From: Senimuribacter intestinalis
GTDB taxonomy: Bacteria > Bacillota > Clostridia > Peptostreptococcales > Anaerovoracaceae
Reading direction: 5' to 3'
DNA: 64,000 nt
Assembly (NCBI GenBank): GCA_943192975.1
Contig: CALPCJ010000012.1
Coordinates: 1-64,000 of the forward strand
Below the pieces are notes generated by a model. It was not told the DNA's origin, did no database searches, and saw nothing but the letters and a program-made list of their open reading frames with translations. Position 1 is the stretch's first letter; every line of letters begins with the position of its first letter. The position numbers and the translations under genes are program-made. Positions 6,902-13,815 of this stretch are shown here, piece after piece.

Positions 6902-7643
6902 AAGTCTGGCGTACTTATCGGCGGAAGCCGAAGTCCTGTTCTATCGTCTGATCGTAAAAGCGGACGACTTCGGCCTGTACTACGGAAGACCAAAAATCCT
7001 TGCTTCCCTTCTCTTTCCGCTGAACGTACCGACCGAAAAGAAGGTGTCTTCCTGGCTGGCTGAACTTGTGAACGGTGGCCTTGTGGCTACATACAGAGCC
7101 GAAGACGGTCGGCAATACCTGAAACTTCTGTCCTGGGACAAACACCAGAACAGGCGCGCAACAAAACCCAAATACCCACTACCGCAAGAATTTGATAACA
7201 CTTGCAGTCAAGGGGTATCAAGTGACAATTCTGACACTTGCGCGCAAATGCAAGCAGATTCTTCCGTAAACGAAAACGTATTCGAAAACGTAAACGAGAA
7301 ACGAAAACGAGTATCGGCGCAACGCGGCGCCGGAGTGGACGACACTTTTGACCAGTTCTGGTCAGTCTATCCACGAAAAGTCGGCAAGAAAGACGCCGTG
7401 AAGGTCTGGAATCAAATTCGCCCTAACCCAGACTTGACAAACCAGATCGTCCAGGGTGTGGAGCGCTGGAAGCGTTCTGAACAGTGGACAAAGGACGACG
7501 GCCGCTTTATTCCATATCCGGCGACATTCCTTCGCGGTGAACGCTGGAACGAATATGACCGCGCCGAAGTCATACCGTCCCCGAAGCCGGCCACCGTCAA
7601 GAACTACGACGACGGCGAAGACTTCCTGGACGGCGGTGAATAA
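6861..7643 (+). CDS. Phage replication initiator (replisome organiser, DnaD-like)
   Basis: 260 residues. N-terminal winged-helix domain (MPSRILKESICTSESLAYLS, then AEAEVLFYRLIVKADDFGLY and ILASLLFPLN), typical of phage replication organisers that bind the origin. After a low-complexity linker (about 115-150), the C-terminal half (FDQFWSVYPRKVGKKDAVKVW ... FIPYPATFLRGERWNE) is the short conserved domain commonly fused to such initiators. The helicase-loader gene follows after 2 nt. The origin was not located; the linker-coding region is where it often lies. Confidence 0.8.
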   Translation: MPSRILKESICTSESLAYLSAEAEVLFYRLIVKADDFGLYYGRPKILASLLFPLNVPTEKKVSSWLAELVNGGLVATYRAEDGRQYLKLLSWDKHQNRRATKPKYPLPQEFDNTCSQGVSSDNSDTCAQMQADSSVNENVFENVNEKRKRVSAQRGAGVDDTFDQFWSVYPRKVGKKDAVKVWNQIRPNPDLTNQIVQGVERWKRSEQWTKDDGRFIPYPATFLRGERWNEYDRAEVIPSPKPATVKNYDDGEDFLDGGE

Positions 7644-7645
7644 TC

Positions 7646-8506
7646 ATGGCCGACAATATCTGGACGGCCACTGTCGAAGGTATCGCCGCCAGAGGTAGGG
7701 CGAACAACGGCGCCGAAGGCGACTACCGCGACGAAGAAGGCTTCCTGTGCTGTGGCAAGTGCCGAACCAGGAAAGAAGGCGACATCACGATCGGCGAAAA
7801 GACGCTTCGCGTTCCGCACCTGTGCAAGTGCGAATCAGAAGCCAGCCGCCAACGTGAAGCCGAAGAAAAGGCCGCCGAATTCCGGAAGCAATGCGAACGG
7901 CTTCGCAAAGACGGGATCACTGATCCGTCGTACCTGTCCCAGAACTTCACCCAGGACGACAACCGCAACGCCAGAATTTCCGACGTGTGCCGCCGCTATG
8001 TGGAACACTGGCCGGAAATGAAGGCCGACAATATCGGAATCCTGTTTTATGGCGGCGTCGGGACCGGAAAGTCATTCCTGGCCTGTTGCATAGCAAACGC
8101 CTTGATCGACAAACAGGTCCGCGCCAGCGTGACGAACTTCCCCCGAATCCTGAACAAACTTCAAGGCTTCGGCGAAGACAAACAGGAATTCCTGGACAAG
8201 CTGTCCCGATATGACCTTCTTGTCATCGACGACCTGGGCGTCGAAAGGGACACGTCCTATTCCGTGGAACAGGTCTTCAACGTCATAGACGCCAGAAGCC
8301 GCACCGGAAAGCCCCTGATCGTCACGACAAACCTTTCCCTGGCCGACCTTCAAAACCCGTCGTCCCTGGGATATGCCCGAATTTATGACCGAATTCTGGA
8401 AATGTGTCCGATCAGGCTGAAACTGGCCGGCGATTCCAGAAGAACCCAGAACGCACAAGAACGCCGCGACAAGGCGAAGCGCCTTCTGGGGCTTGAAAGG
8501 ACGTGA
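7646..8506 (+). CDS. DnaC-like helicase loader (AAA+ ATPase)
   Basis: 286 residues. An N-terminal cysteine cluster (CCGKC near 35-39 and CKC near 60-62) suggests a zinc site. The AAA+ core has Walker A GGVGTGKS (about 136-143), Walker B LLVIDDLG (about 188-195) and sensor-1 IVTTNLS. Phage DnaC/DnaI-type proteins load the host replicative helicase onto the phage origin; the preceding gene is the probable initiator partner. Confidence 0.88.
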   Translation: MADNIWTATVEGIAARGRANNGAEGDYRDEEGFLCCGKCRTRKEGDITIGEKTLRVPHLCKCESEASRQREAEEKAAEFRKQCERLRKDGITDPSYLSQNFTQDDNRNARISDVCRRYVEHWPEMKADNIGILFYGGVGTGKSFLACCIANALIDKQVRASVTNFPRILNKLQGFGEDKQEFLDKLSRYDLLVIDDLGVERDTSYSVEQVFNVIDARSRTGKPLIVTTNLSLADLQNPSSLGYARIYDRILEMCPIRLKLAGDSRRTQNAQERRDKAKRLLGLERT

Positions 8507-8510
8507 CAGA

Positions 8511-8906
8511 GTGAAACACTATAAACTGACAATCCCTGGCCTTCTGCCAGGACTGAACGAATATGTGGACGCTGAGCGCGGCGCCAAAGGCAAATACAAA
8601 GCCGCCGCTATGAAGAAACAGGCCGAAAACGTGATCGGCTACATGATCAAGACCCAGCTTCGCGGCGTCCGCTTCACCCGTCCCGTGGTGATACATTACA
8701 CCTGGATCGAACCGAACCGCCGGAGAGATAAAGACAATATCGCTTTCGCGAAGAAGTTCATTCAGGACAGCCTTGTCCACGCCGGCGTTCTTCAAAATGA
8801 CGGCTGGAAACACATTGAACACTTTACCGACGACTTCGCTGTGGACCCGAAGAACCCCCGTGTCGAAGTCGTAATCGAAGAATTTGAAGGAGGAAACAAA
8901 AAATGA
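8511..8906 (+). CDS. RusA-type Holliday junction resolvase
   Basis: 131 residues from the GTG at 8511; a TTG 18 nt upstream is in frame but less likely. The N-terminal IPGLLPGLNEYVDAERG and the active-site block RRRDKDNIAFAKKFIQDSL ... LQNDGWKHIE are those of RusA nucleases, which use clustered Asp residues to bind metal. It resolves recombination intermediates before packaging. Overlaps the next start by 4 nt. Confidence 0.88.
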   Translation: MKHYKLTIPGLLPGLNEYVDAERGAKGKYKAAAMKKQAENVIGYMIKTQLRGVRFTRPVVIHYTWIEPNRRRDKDNIAFAKKFIQDSLVHAGVLQNDGWKHIEHFTDDFAVDPKNPRVEVVIEEFEGGNKK

Positions 8907-9604
8907 CTGTACGCGCAAAACTGAAAGACCTTGCACCTGGAACCGTATTCAACGCCGGCCCGATCGACGTCCGCGTCCTGGAACACTTCACCGACGGAAG
9001 AACCCTTCTGATCGCCGATACCTGTATCGCTGACCGCCACTTCGCGGATCAGCCGTTCAAGACCAGACCGGAAAAGCCGGCCGCAAATCCGAACGACTGG
9101 CGCTTTTCAAACCTGAATCGTGAACTGAACACGGAATTCCTGGCCGCGTTCGACCAGGCCGAAGGCCCTATCCGTTCAAAGGACATCTTAACGGCTGACT
9201 GGTCCCTGGCTGATCACGAGGGCGGCGAAGGTTACGGAACCATTCAGGCGAAGATCGCCCTTCTGACACAAACCATGTATGAGAAATACGCCGATCAGGA
9301 CCTTCTTGAACTTGACGACTGGTGGTGGCTGATCACCCCGTACGCCGGCTACGCGAGCTATGCGCGCGGTGTCTACACGGACGGCGGTCTGCGCAACGAC
9401 AACGCGTACTTTGGCGACTGTGGCGTTCGGCCGGCTTTCTTCGTGGAATCTGGGATCGCGTTATCCGTGGAGCCTGACCAGGTTGAACTTTCCACTTCTG
9501 CCCTGTTGGCCGAATTCACTTTGAAACAGCTTGTCGAAGAAGTCCTTCGCAGAATTGCCGAAGGCCAGGAAGACGGTGACGACAATGAAGAAGACGACTT
9601 TTAA
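8903..9604 (+). CDS. DGR target protein 1, C-type-lectin-like (DUF6273-like) domain
   Basis: 233 residues after AAGGAGG. An N-terminal half with strand-rich LAPGTVFNAGPIDVRVLEHF and DWRFSNLNRELNTEFLAAF leads to the conserved lectin-fold core DDWWWLITP (about 138-146) and the variable segment at residues 145-178, ending GVRPAFF. This segment is variable repeat 1 (9335-9434). The C-terminal 45 residues are a helix and an acidic tail. The protein has no signal peptide and lies between rusA and replication genes, so it is not obviously a virion part. Substitutions relative to the other target fall only at the diversified codons in this segment. Confidence 0.85.
   Translation: MTVRAKLKDLAPGTVFNAGPIDVRVLEHFTDGRTLLIADTCIADRHFADQPFKTRPEKPAANPNDWRFSNLNRELNTEFLAAFDQAEGPIRSKDILTADWSLADHEGGEGYGTIQAKIALLTQTMYEKYADQDLLELDDWWWLITPYAGYASYARGVYTDGGLRNDNAYFGDCGVRPAFFVESGIALSVEPDQVELSTSALLAEFTLKQLVEEVLRRIAEGQEDGDDNEEDDF
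9335..9434 (+). repeat. DGR variable repeat 1 (VR1)
   Basis: 100-bp copy aligned without gaps to 34129-34228 (86 of 100 identical) and 32143-32242 (84 of 100). All differences are at codon positions 1 or 2. Ends with GGCGTTCGGCCGG, the shared 3' block likely to act as the homing initiation region, extended to GGCGTTCGGCCGGCTTT in both variable repeats. Confidence 0.88.
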
Positions 9605-9815
9605 GCAATGCGCCGCCGGCGACGTCTTTGAACATCAGGGACAAGCCCTGATCAAGACCACGAAGCCGAACACAGCGGTCAACCTGAACAGTGGCGCCTT
9701 CGCGCACTTTCACGACGGTTCCCTGGTGGACAGAAGCGACCTTCTCCTGATCCACCAGGCGGACCTTCCGTCCGAAATGCCGGACAGCCTGAAAGGAGGT
9801 CGAAACAATGGGTAA
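9585..9815 (+). CDS. Hypothetical small phage protein
   Basis: 76 residues from the ATG at 9585, inside the end of target gene 1; a TTG at 9531 is also in frame but would overlap more. Begins MKKTTFKQCAAGDVFEHQGQ and contains a short beta-rich core (ALIKTTKPNTAVNLNSGAF). It resembles small protein domains that begin with an 'AGDVF' turn, like the N-terminus of target 1 (APGTVF), but I cannot assign a function. Confidence 0.5.
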   Translation: MKKTTFKQCAAGDVFEHQGQALIKTTKPNTAVNLNSGAFAHFHDGSLVDRSDLLLIHQADLPSEMPDSLKGGRNNG

Positions 9816-10074
9816 CAAATCCGCCCTTCAACTGGAAGTCGAAAAAGAAATGGGCTTCGAAATCGACGAAGACCTGTTCGCATACTTAGAGCATTACGCC
9901 AGAAGAAAACTGGAAGTCGCCAACAAAAGCGCCGGCCGCGCCTGGGGCGAAGACGGCTACGGCGACGAATACCTTTCACTTCTGATCCCCGACGTGATCC
10001 GCGAAATGGCCTTTTCTGCTTACTGTGACAAACGGTCAGCGGAAAACCTGGCCGCCAGAAAGGCGGTGTCGTAA
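9808..10074 (+). CDS. Hypothetical phage protein
   Basis: 88 residues, preceded by AAAGGAGG. Acidic N-terminal helices (LQLEVEKEMGFEIDEDLFAY) and a Gly/Asp-rich middle (GRAWGEDGYGDEYLS). Overlaps its neighbours by 8 and 1 nt, so it is part of the early operon. No family recognised. Confidence 0.55.
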   Translation: MGNKSALQLEVEKEMGFEIDEDLFAYLEHYARRKLEVANKSAGRAWGEDGYGDEYLSLLIPDVIREMAFSAYCDKRSAENLAARKAVS

Positions 10075-10445
10075 TGAAAAACGAAAACGCCATAATGGAC
10101 CGCATAAAAGCCAGGATCGCATATCACGCCAACGAACACAGGCACACATACGAAATCGGAAAAGGCGTCATGGACTTCCTGGCGCGCGACCTTCTGGCCG
10201 ATTTTAAGGCCGCCGGCGGTTTACTTCCGCCGGTAGCCCTTGACGGTGACGTCTATGTCATATACCGCCGAAAGCCGGTGAAAGCAAAGGTCATTTTTAT
10301 CGGAATCAACGCCGACAGACTTTTCTTCTTCAACGTGCTTCGCGGAAATATAAAGGCGAACTTCCAGACGTACCAGTTCACCGAAAACGACATAGGCCGA
10401 AGCGTATTCCTTACCCTGGAAGAAGACGAAAAGGCGGTGGCCTAA
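10074..10445 (+). CDS. Hypothetical phage protein
   Basis: 123 residues; start overlaps the previous stop (TAATG). An N-terminal helical part (MDRIKARIAYHANEHRHTYE) is followed by a small beta domain (VYVIYRRKPVKAKVIFIGIN, then FQTYQFTENDIGRSVFLT). Proteins of this kind are frequent in clostridial phage early operons, with no known function. Confidence 0.6.
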   Translation: MKNENAIMDRIKARIAYHANEHRHTYEIGKGVMDFLARDLLADFKAAGGLLPPVALDGDVYVIYRRKPVKAKVIFIGINADRLFFFNVLRGNIKANFQTYQFTENDIGRSVFLTLEEDEKAVA

Positions 10446-10676
10446 ATGAAAAAGAAGAAATCAAACCTTCCGAAGTGGAAATATGACTTTTCGTGTAAGA
10501 AATGCCGTCATATTCAATACGTCAAGGACAAGGCAAAGCGCCGCGACGGCGACTATTGTATAAAATTCATAGAACGGACCGACGCCGGCCTTCCTTCCCC
10601 GATTCACGCTGACGACGATCGTGTCGTCCGCTGTGACTGCTTCGAAGCAATTCCGGAAGAAGGTGATTCCGAATGA
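10446..10676 (+). CDS. Small Cys-rich hypothetical protein
   Basis: 76 residues, very basic at the N-terminus. Cysteines at CKKC (about 16-19), C37, and CDC near the end suggest a small zinc-binding fold. It starts directly after the previous stop and overlaps the methylase start by 4 nt. Function unknown. Confidence 0.55.
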   Translation: MKKKKSNLPKWKYDFSCKKCRHIQYVKDKAKRRDGDYCIKFIERTDAGLPSPIHADDDRVVRCDCFEAIPEEGDSE

Positions 10677-11209
10677 TACCGTTTCCGGAAAAGAAATATT
10701 CGGTGATATACGCCGATCCGCCGTGGAACTACGCGGCCGGTGGAAAGACACGAAACGTCGAAAGACACTATCGCACAATGAAGCCGGAAGACATCTATTC
10801 CCTTCCGGTTCAGGATATAGCCGAAGACGACTGCCTTCTGTTCCTGTGGGCCACATTCCCGAACCTGGACGTCGCCCTGGAAACGATCCGGCGCTGGGGC
10901 TTCCAGTATAAAACAGCCGCCTTCGTCTGGGTGAAGCGAAACCGAAAAGCGGCTTCCTGGTTCTGGGGCCTGGGAAACTGGACACGCGCAAACGCGGAAA
11001 TCTGTCTTCTGGCCACAAAAGGCAAACCGAAGCGCGCGTCAGCGTCGGTCCATAGCATAATCGACGCCCCGATCGGCCGACACAGTGAAAAGCCGGCCGA
11101 AACCCGTGACAGGATCGCCCAGCTTGCGGGGGGGATCAATGATCGAACTATTTGCAAGAAAGACCGCCCCTGGCTGGGATTCCTGGGGCGACGAAGTGGA
11201 AGGCGGTGA
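10673..11209 (+). CDS. MT-A70 family DNA N6-adenine methyltransferase, frameshifted at its end
   Basis: 178 residues as read. SAM-dependent adenine methylation: catalytic motif DPPW in YSVIYADPPWNY (about 15-18), LFLWATFPNLDVALETIRRW, and FVWVKRN. The conserved family ending (IELFAR ... GWDSWGDEV) is present but in the +1 frame from 11139 to 11219, after a run of seven G (11128-11134). With six G the protein would read through to 11217-11219 and overlap the next ATG (11216) as ATGA, matching the operon's style. So the last 25 residues as read are wrong for the family: a real indel, slippage, or a sequencing error. Confidence 0.85.
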   Translation: MIPFPEKKYSVIYADPPWNYAAGGKTRNVERHYRTMKPEDIYSLPVQDIAEDDCLLFLWATFPNLDVALETIRRWGFQYKTAAFVWVKRNRKAASWFWGLGNWTRANAEICLLATKGKPKRASASVHSIIDAPIGRHSEKPAETRDRIAQLAGGINDRTICKKDRPWLGFLGRRSGRR

Positions 11210-11215
11210 AACCGA

Positions 11216-11734
11216 ATGAACAAACTAAAAAGATTCAAGATCGGACTGTTTACAATCACCCTGGGAATGGTCCTGGTGGGCGCGTCCTTCGCCCTGGCTG
11301 ACGATAAAGCAGTCGCCGAAGGAATTATCCTACCGGAAGAATTAAACGAAACCGCGGCCATTCTGACGTCGTCTGTGGCTATCGCAGAAAATGAACCAAC
11401 CACACAGCCGGAGGAATGGATCGACGCCGTGGCGACGGCTTACTGTCCTTGTGAAATATGCTGCGGAAAATGGGCGCTGAATCGCCCTGACGGTATCGTC
11501 TACACGGCCAGCGGAGCAATAGCCGAAGAAGGCGTCACAATCGCGGCCGACTGGTCCGTCTATTCGCCAGGCACTATCCTTTACATAGAAGGCATAGGCG
11601 AACGAACCGTCCAGGATCGCGGCGGAGCCATAAGCGGTCAGAAGATCGACGTATTCTTCAATAACCACGAAGACGCCCTTCACTTCGGCCGCCAGGAAAT
11701 CCGAATCAAAGTTATTTCTGATACAGAGAGGTAA
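11216..11734 (+). CDS. Secreted 3D-domain protein
   Basis: 172 residues. N-terminal signal peptide (FKIGLFTITLGMVLVGASFALA, cleavage near residue 28), a linker, then a 3D domain (about 68-170) with the family pattern VATAYCPCEICCGKW, GIVYTASGAIAEEGVTIAAD, GTILYIEGIGERTVQDRGGA and KIDVFFNNHEDALHFG. The 3D fold is shared with MltA/Rpf-type peptidoglycan-acting proteins and has three conserved Asp. An exported wall-active protein in an early operon may aid phage entry or host-wall remodelling; that is inference. Confidence 0.8.
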   Translation: MNKLKRFKIGLFTITLGMVLVGASFALADDKAVAEGIILPEELNETAAILTSSVAIAENEPTTQPEEWIDAVATAYCPCEICCGKWALNRPDGIVYTASGAIAEEGVTIAADWSVYSPGTILYIEGIGERTVQDRGGAISGQKIDVFFNNHEDALHFGRQEIRIKVISDTER

Positions 11735-11740
11735 AACGAT

Positions 11741-12145
11741 ATGGAAATCAAAACACTTGTAACGAAAGCACATGAAAACGCCGTGAAACACGGATTCTGG
11801 GAACCACCCCTTCCTTTTGGAACGGCGATCGCACTGATTCACAGTGAACTTTCCGAAGCCCTGGAAGAAGAACGCAACGGGAACCCCGACATCTGGTTCG
11901 CTTGTAACGAAAGCGACAACTTTATTTGCACCCCACAAGACGAAACCGAATGTCTTATGTACGGCAAAGAAAGCCTTTGCAAGTACAGAAGCAGAAAACC
12001 CGAAGGCGTGGCCGTCGAACTGGCTGACGCGGTGATCCGGATCGCGGACCTTTGCGGACACCTGGGAATCGACCTGGAAGAAGTAATCGAAATCAAAATG
12101 GCCTACAATGAAGGCCGCCCGTACAAACACGGAAAGAAATTCTGA
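11741..12145 (+). CDS. MazG-like nucleotide pyrophosphohydrolase
   Basis: 134 residues. Helical MazG/dUTPase-like signature: ALIHSELSEALEEERNG (metal-binding ExxE) near residues 30-46 and GVAVELADAVIRIADL (ExxD) near 87-103. Such phage proteins hydrolyse (d)NTPs or alter alarmone pools during infection. An insertion with several Cys (CNES, CTPQDETEC, C in SLCKYR) between the motifs could bind a metal. Lies 6 nt after the 3D protein gene. Confidence 0.78.
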   Translation: MEIKTLVTKAHENAVKHGFWEPPLPFGTAIALIHSELSEALEEERNGNPDIWFACNESDNFICTPQDETECLMYGKESLCKYRSRKPEGVAVELADAVIRIADLCGHLGIDLEEVIEIKMAYNEGRPYKHGKKF

Positions 12146-12165
12146 TCCCGAAGGGAGGAAACACA

Positions 12166-12552
12166 ATGAATCAGTGTCAACTTATGGGGCGCCTGGTACG
12201 CGACCCCGAACTGAAATACACGCCACAAGGAACGGCCGTCACGTCGTTCACCTTGGCCGTCGACCGCCGTTTCAATCGCGACAAGGCCGACTATATCAAT
12301 ATTATCGCGTGGCGCCAGACTGCTGAATTCGTCGCGAAGCACTTCGCCAAAGGCCAGCGCGTCGCGATCGTCGGAAGCATACAGACACGATCCTGGGAAG
12401 ATAACGACGGCGGCAAACACAAGGCCGTCGAAATCGTCGCCGATTCTGTCTATTTTGCGGACGCCAAAAAGGAAAGCGCCGCCGGAAGCTACGCCGAAAG
12501 CGCCATGACGTCCGAAGGCTTCGAAGTGACCGACGAAGATATTCCGTTCTGA
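12166..12552 (+). CDS. ssb: Single-stranded DNA-binding protein
   Basis: 128 residues. OB fold begins MNQCQLMGRLVRDPELKYTP; ADYINIIAWRQTAEFVAKHF and GQRVAIVGSIQTRSW are conserved. The C-terminal tip DEDIPF is the classic partner-binding tail that recruits replication and repair proteins. Protects single strands at the phage replication fork and probably cooperates with the annealing protein encoded at 6074. Start has GGGAGG upstream. Confidence 0.95.
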   Translation: MNQCQLMGRLVRDPELKYTPQGTAVTSFTLAVDRRFNRDKADYINIIAWRQTAEFVAKHFAKGQRVAIVGSIQTRSWEDNDGGKHKAVEIVADSVYFADAKKESAAGSYAESAMTSEGFEVTDEDIPF

Positions 12553-12582
12553 AAATAGACTGGGGAAAGGCGGTGAAGATAC

Positions 12583-13080
12583 ATGGACAAACCCAAAGAA
12601 AGCAAAGTCAGAACAAGGGTCATGGAAATCCTTCGGAACCATGATCAGGAAGCGCGTGTCATAGAAGCACAGATCGCCGCCGAAAAGGAAGCCCTGGAAG
12701 CCGACCTGGAATTCATTCTTGAATCGGCTTACCCGTCCAGTCAGTTATCCGACGCCGGCGTCCGCGTCCAGTCTTCACCTGACCCAGACGGAAGACTGGT
12801 TCGCATGGTCGACAAGCGCGACCGAAGAAGACAAAGAGCAAACGAAGCGATCGGCAATCTGGAACGCCAGCTTCAACAGATCACAGAGGTTCAAAACCTG
12901 GTCTATACCCTGGACACCCGTTCGAAATGCGTCCTTCTTGCCCTGTACTATCCTTACAGGTCATACGACGAAGCGGCCGAATTCCTTCAAGTCGAAAGGA
13001 CAACCGTCTATCGACAAAGAGAAATCGCCCTGAACAGGCTTTTCGCCAGGGCTGAACGGTCAAAAGCCTTCCACGAATAA
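12583..13080 (+). CDS. Sigma-like late transcription regulator (ArpU/DUF1492-like)
   Basis: 165 residues. A long N-terminal coiled coil (about 1-105, with VIEAQIAAEKEALEADLEF and ERQLQQITEVQNLVYTL) and a C-terminal sigma-70 region-4-like helix-turn-helix (SYDEAAEFLQVERTTVYRQR then EIALNRLF). Proteins of this architecture close the early operon of many Firmicute phages, directly before the terminase genes, and switch on late transcription. The gap to terS carries repeats and a promoter-like sequence. Confidence 0.75.
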   Translation: MDKPKESKVRTRVMEILRNHDQEARVIEAQIAAEKEALEADLEFILESAYPSSQLSDAGVRVQSSPDPDGRLVRMVDKRDRRRQRANEAIGNLERQLQQITEVQNLVYTLDTRSKCVLLALYYPYRSYDEAAEFLQVERTTVYRQREIALNRLFARAERSKAFHE

Positions 13081-13086
13081 AAATTT

Positions 13087-13134
13087 ATGCAACTATGTGC
13101 AAATGTTTGCAACTACTTGCAACTATGTGCAACT
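13087..13134 (+). repeat. Cluster of TTGCAACTA/TGTGCAA direct repeats
   Basis: Five irregularly spaced copies of TGCAA within 48 nt, four followed by CT or AT (GCAACTATGTGCAA twice, TTGCAACTACTTGCAACTA once). Located just upstream of the late operon, after the late-regulator gene. Regular short spacing suggests protein-binding sites for activation or repression of late genes. Confidence 0.55.
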
Positions 13135-13161
13135 GTCAGCAAGAAAAATATATGGTATAAC
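13133..13161 (+). promoter_or_regulatory. Candidate late promoter
   Basis: CTGTCA (13133-13138), 17-nt spacer, TATAAC (13156-13161). A weak -35 that directly follows the repeat cluster is what an activator-dependent late promoter would look like; the assignment is inference. Confidence 0.4.
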
Positions 13162-13200
13162 ATCATTGTGGACTTGCGCGTCCACCCTCCTATTGATATA

Positions 13201-13243
13201 GGGTACAGGAAGACGTTCCTTCGGGAGCGTCTTTTTTGTACCC
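13201..13243 (+). terminator. Terminator-like hairpin before the late operon
   Basis: AAGACGTTCC, loop TTCG, GGAGCGTCTT followed by T-run, with an outer GGGTAC/GTACCC clamp. It lies between the candidate promoter and terS and could end early transcripts or serve as a late antitermination point. Confidence 0.7.
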
Positions 13244-13287
13244 GAATTCAGAGGAAATACCGAAAATCAGAAAGGAAGGTGTGAATC

Positions 13288-13815
13288 ATGGCAAAGCTAA
13301 CGCCGAAACAAGCCCGTTTCTGTGAAGAATATCTGGTCGACCTGAACGCGACACAGGCCGCGATCCGCGCCGGATATTCTGTGGAATCAGCCGGAAGTAT
13401 CGGAAGTGAAAACTTGACAAAACCTGAAATTCGCGCGCGCATAGAAACCGCAATGGCCGAAAGGTCCAAAAGAACCGGAATCAACGCCGACCGCGTTCTT
13501 CGGGAACTGGGACGAATCGCCTTCGTGAATCCGAAGGACGTCATTGACTTACAGACTGCGGAAGTGAAGCCGGACACCAGCGACGACGATCTGGCGGCTA
13601 TCGCCGGAATGAAAGTCAAATATGTCCCACATAAGGACTTCGACGAAAACGGCGATCCTGTCATTGAACAGGCAATCGAACGCGAAGTCAAACTATGCGA
13701 CAAACTGAAAGCGCTTGAACTTTGCGGCCGTCACCTGGGAATGTTCAAAGACAATCCCGAAGCAAATGTCCCTGTAACGGTGGTGATCAATTATGACTAC
13801 GGCGGCGAAGATTGA
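13288..13815 (+). CDS. Terminase small subunit
   Basis: 175 residues. Starts with the family signature MAKLTPKQARFCEEYLVDLN, then ATQAAIRAGYS in an N-terminal helix-turn-helix that recognises phage DNA for packaging. The middle forms the oligomerisation helices (RVLRELGRIAFVNPKDVIDL). The 3' end overlaps terL by 23 nt. Its start has AAAGGAAGG upstream. Confidence 0.9.
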   Translation: MAKLTPKQARFCEEYLVDLNATQAAIRAGYSVESAGSIGSENLTKPEIRARIETAMAERSKRTGINADRVLRELGRIAFVNPKDVIDLQTAEVKPDTSDDDLAAIAGMKVKYVPHKDFDENGDPVIEQAIEREVKLCDKLKALELCGRHLGMFKDNPEANVPVTVVINYDYGGED

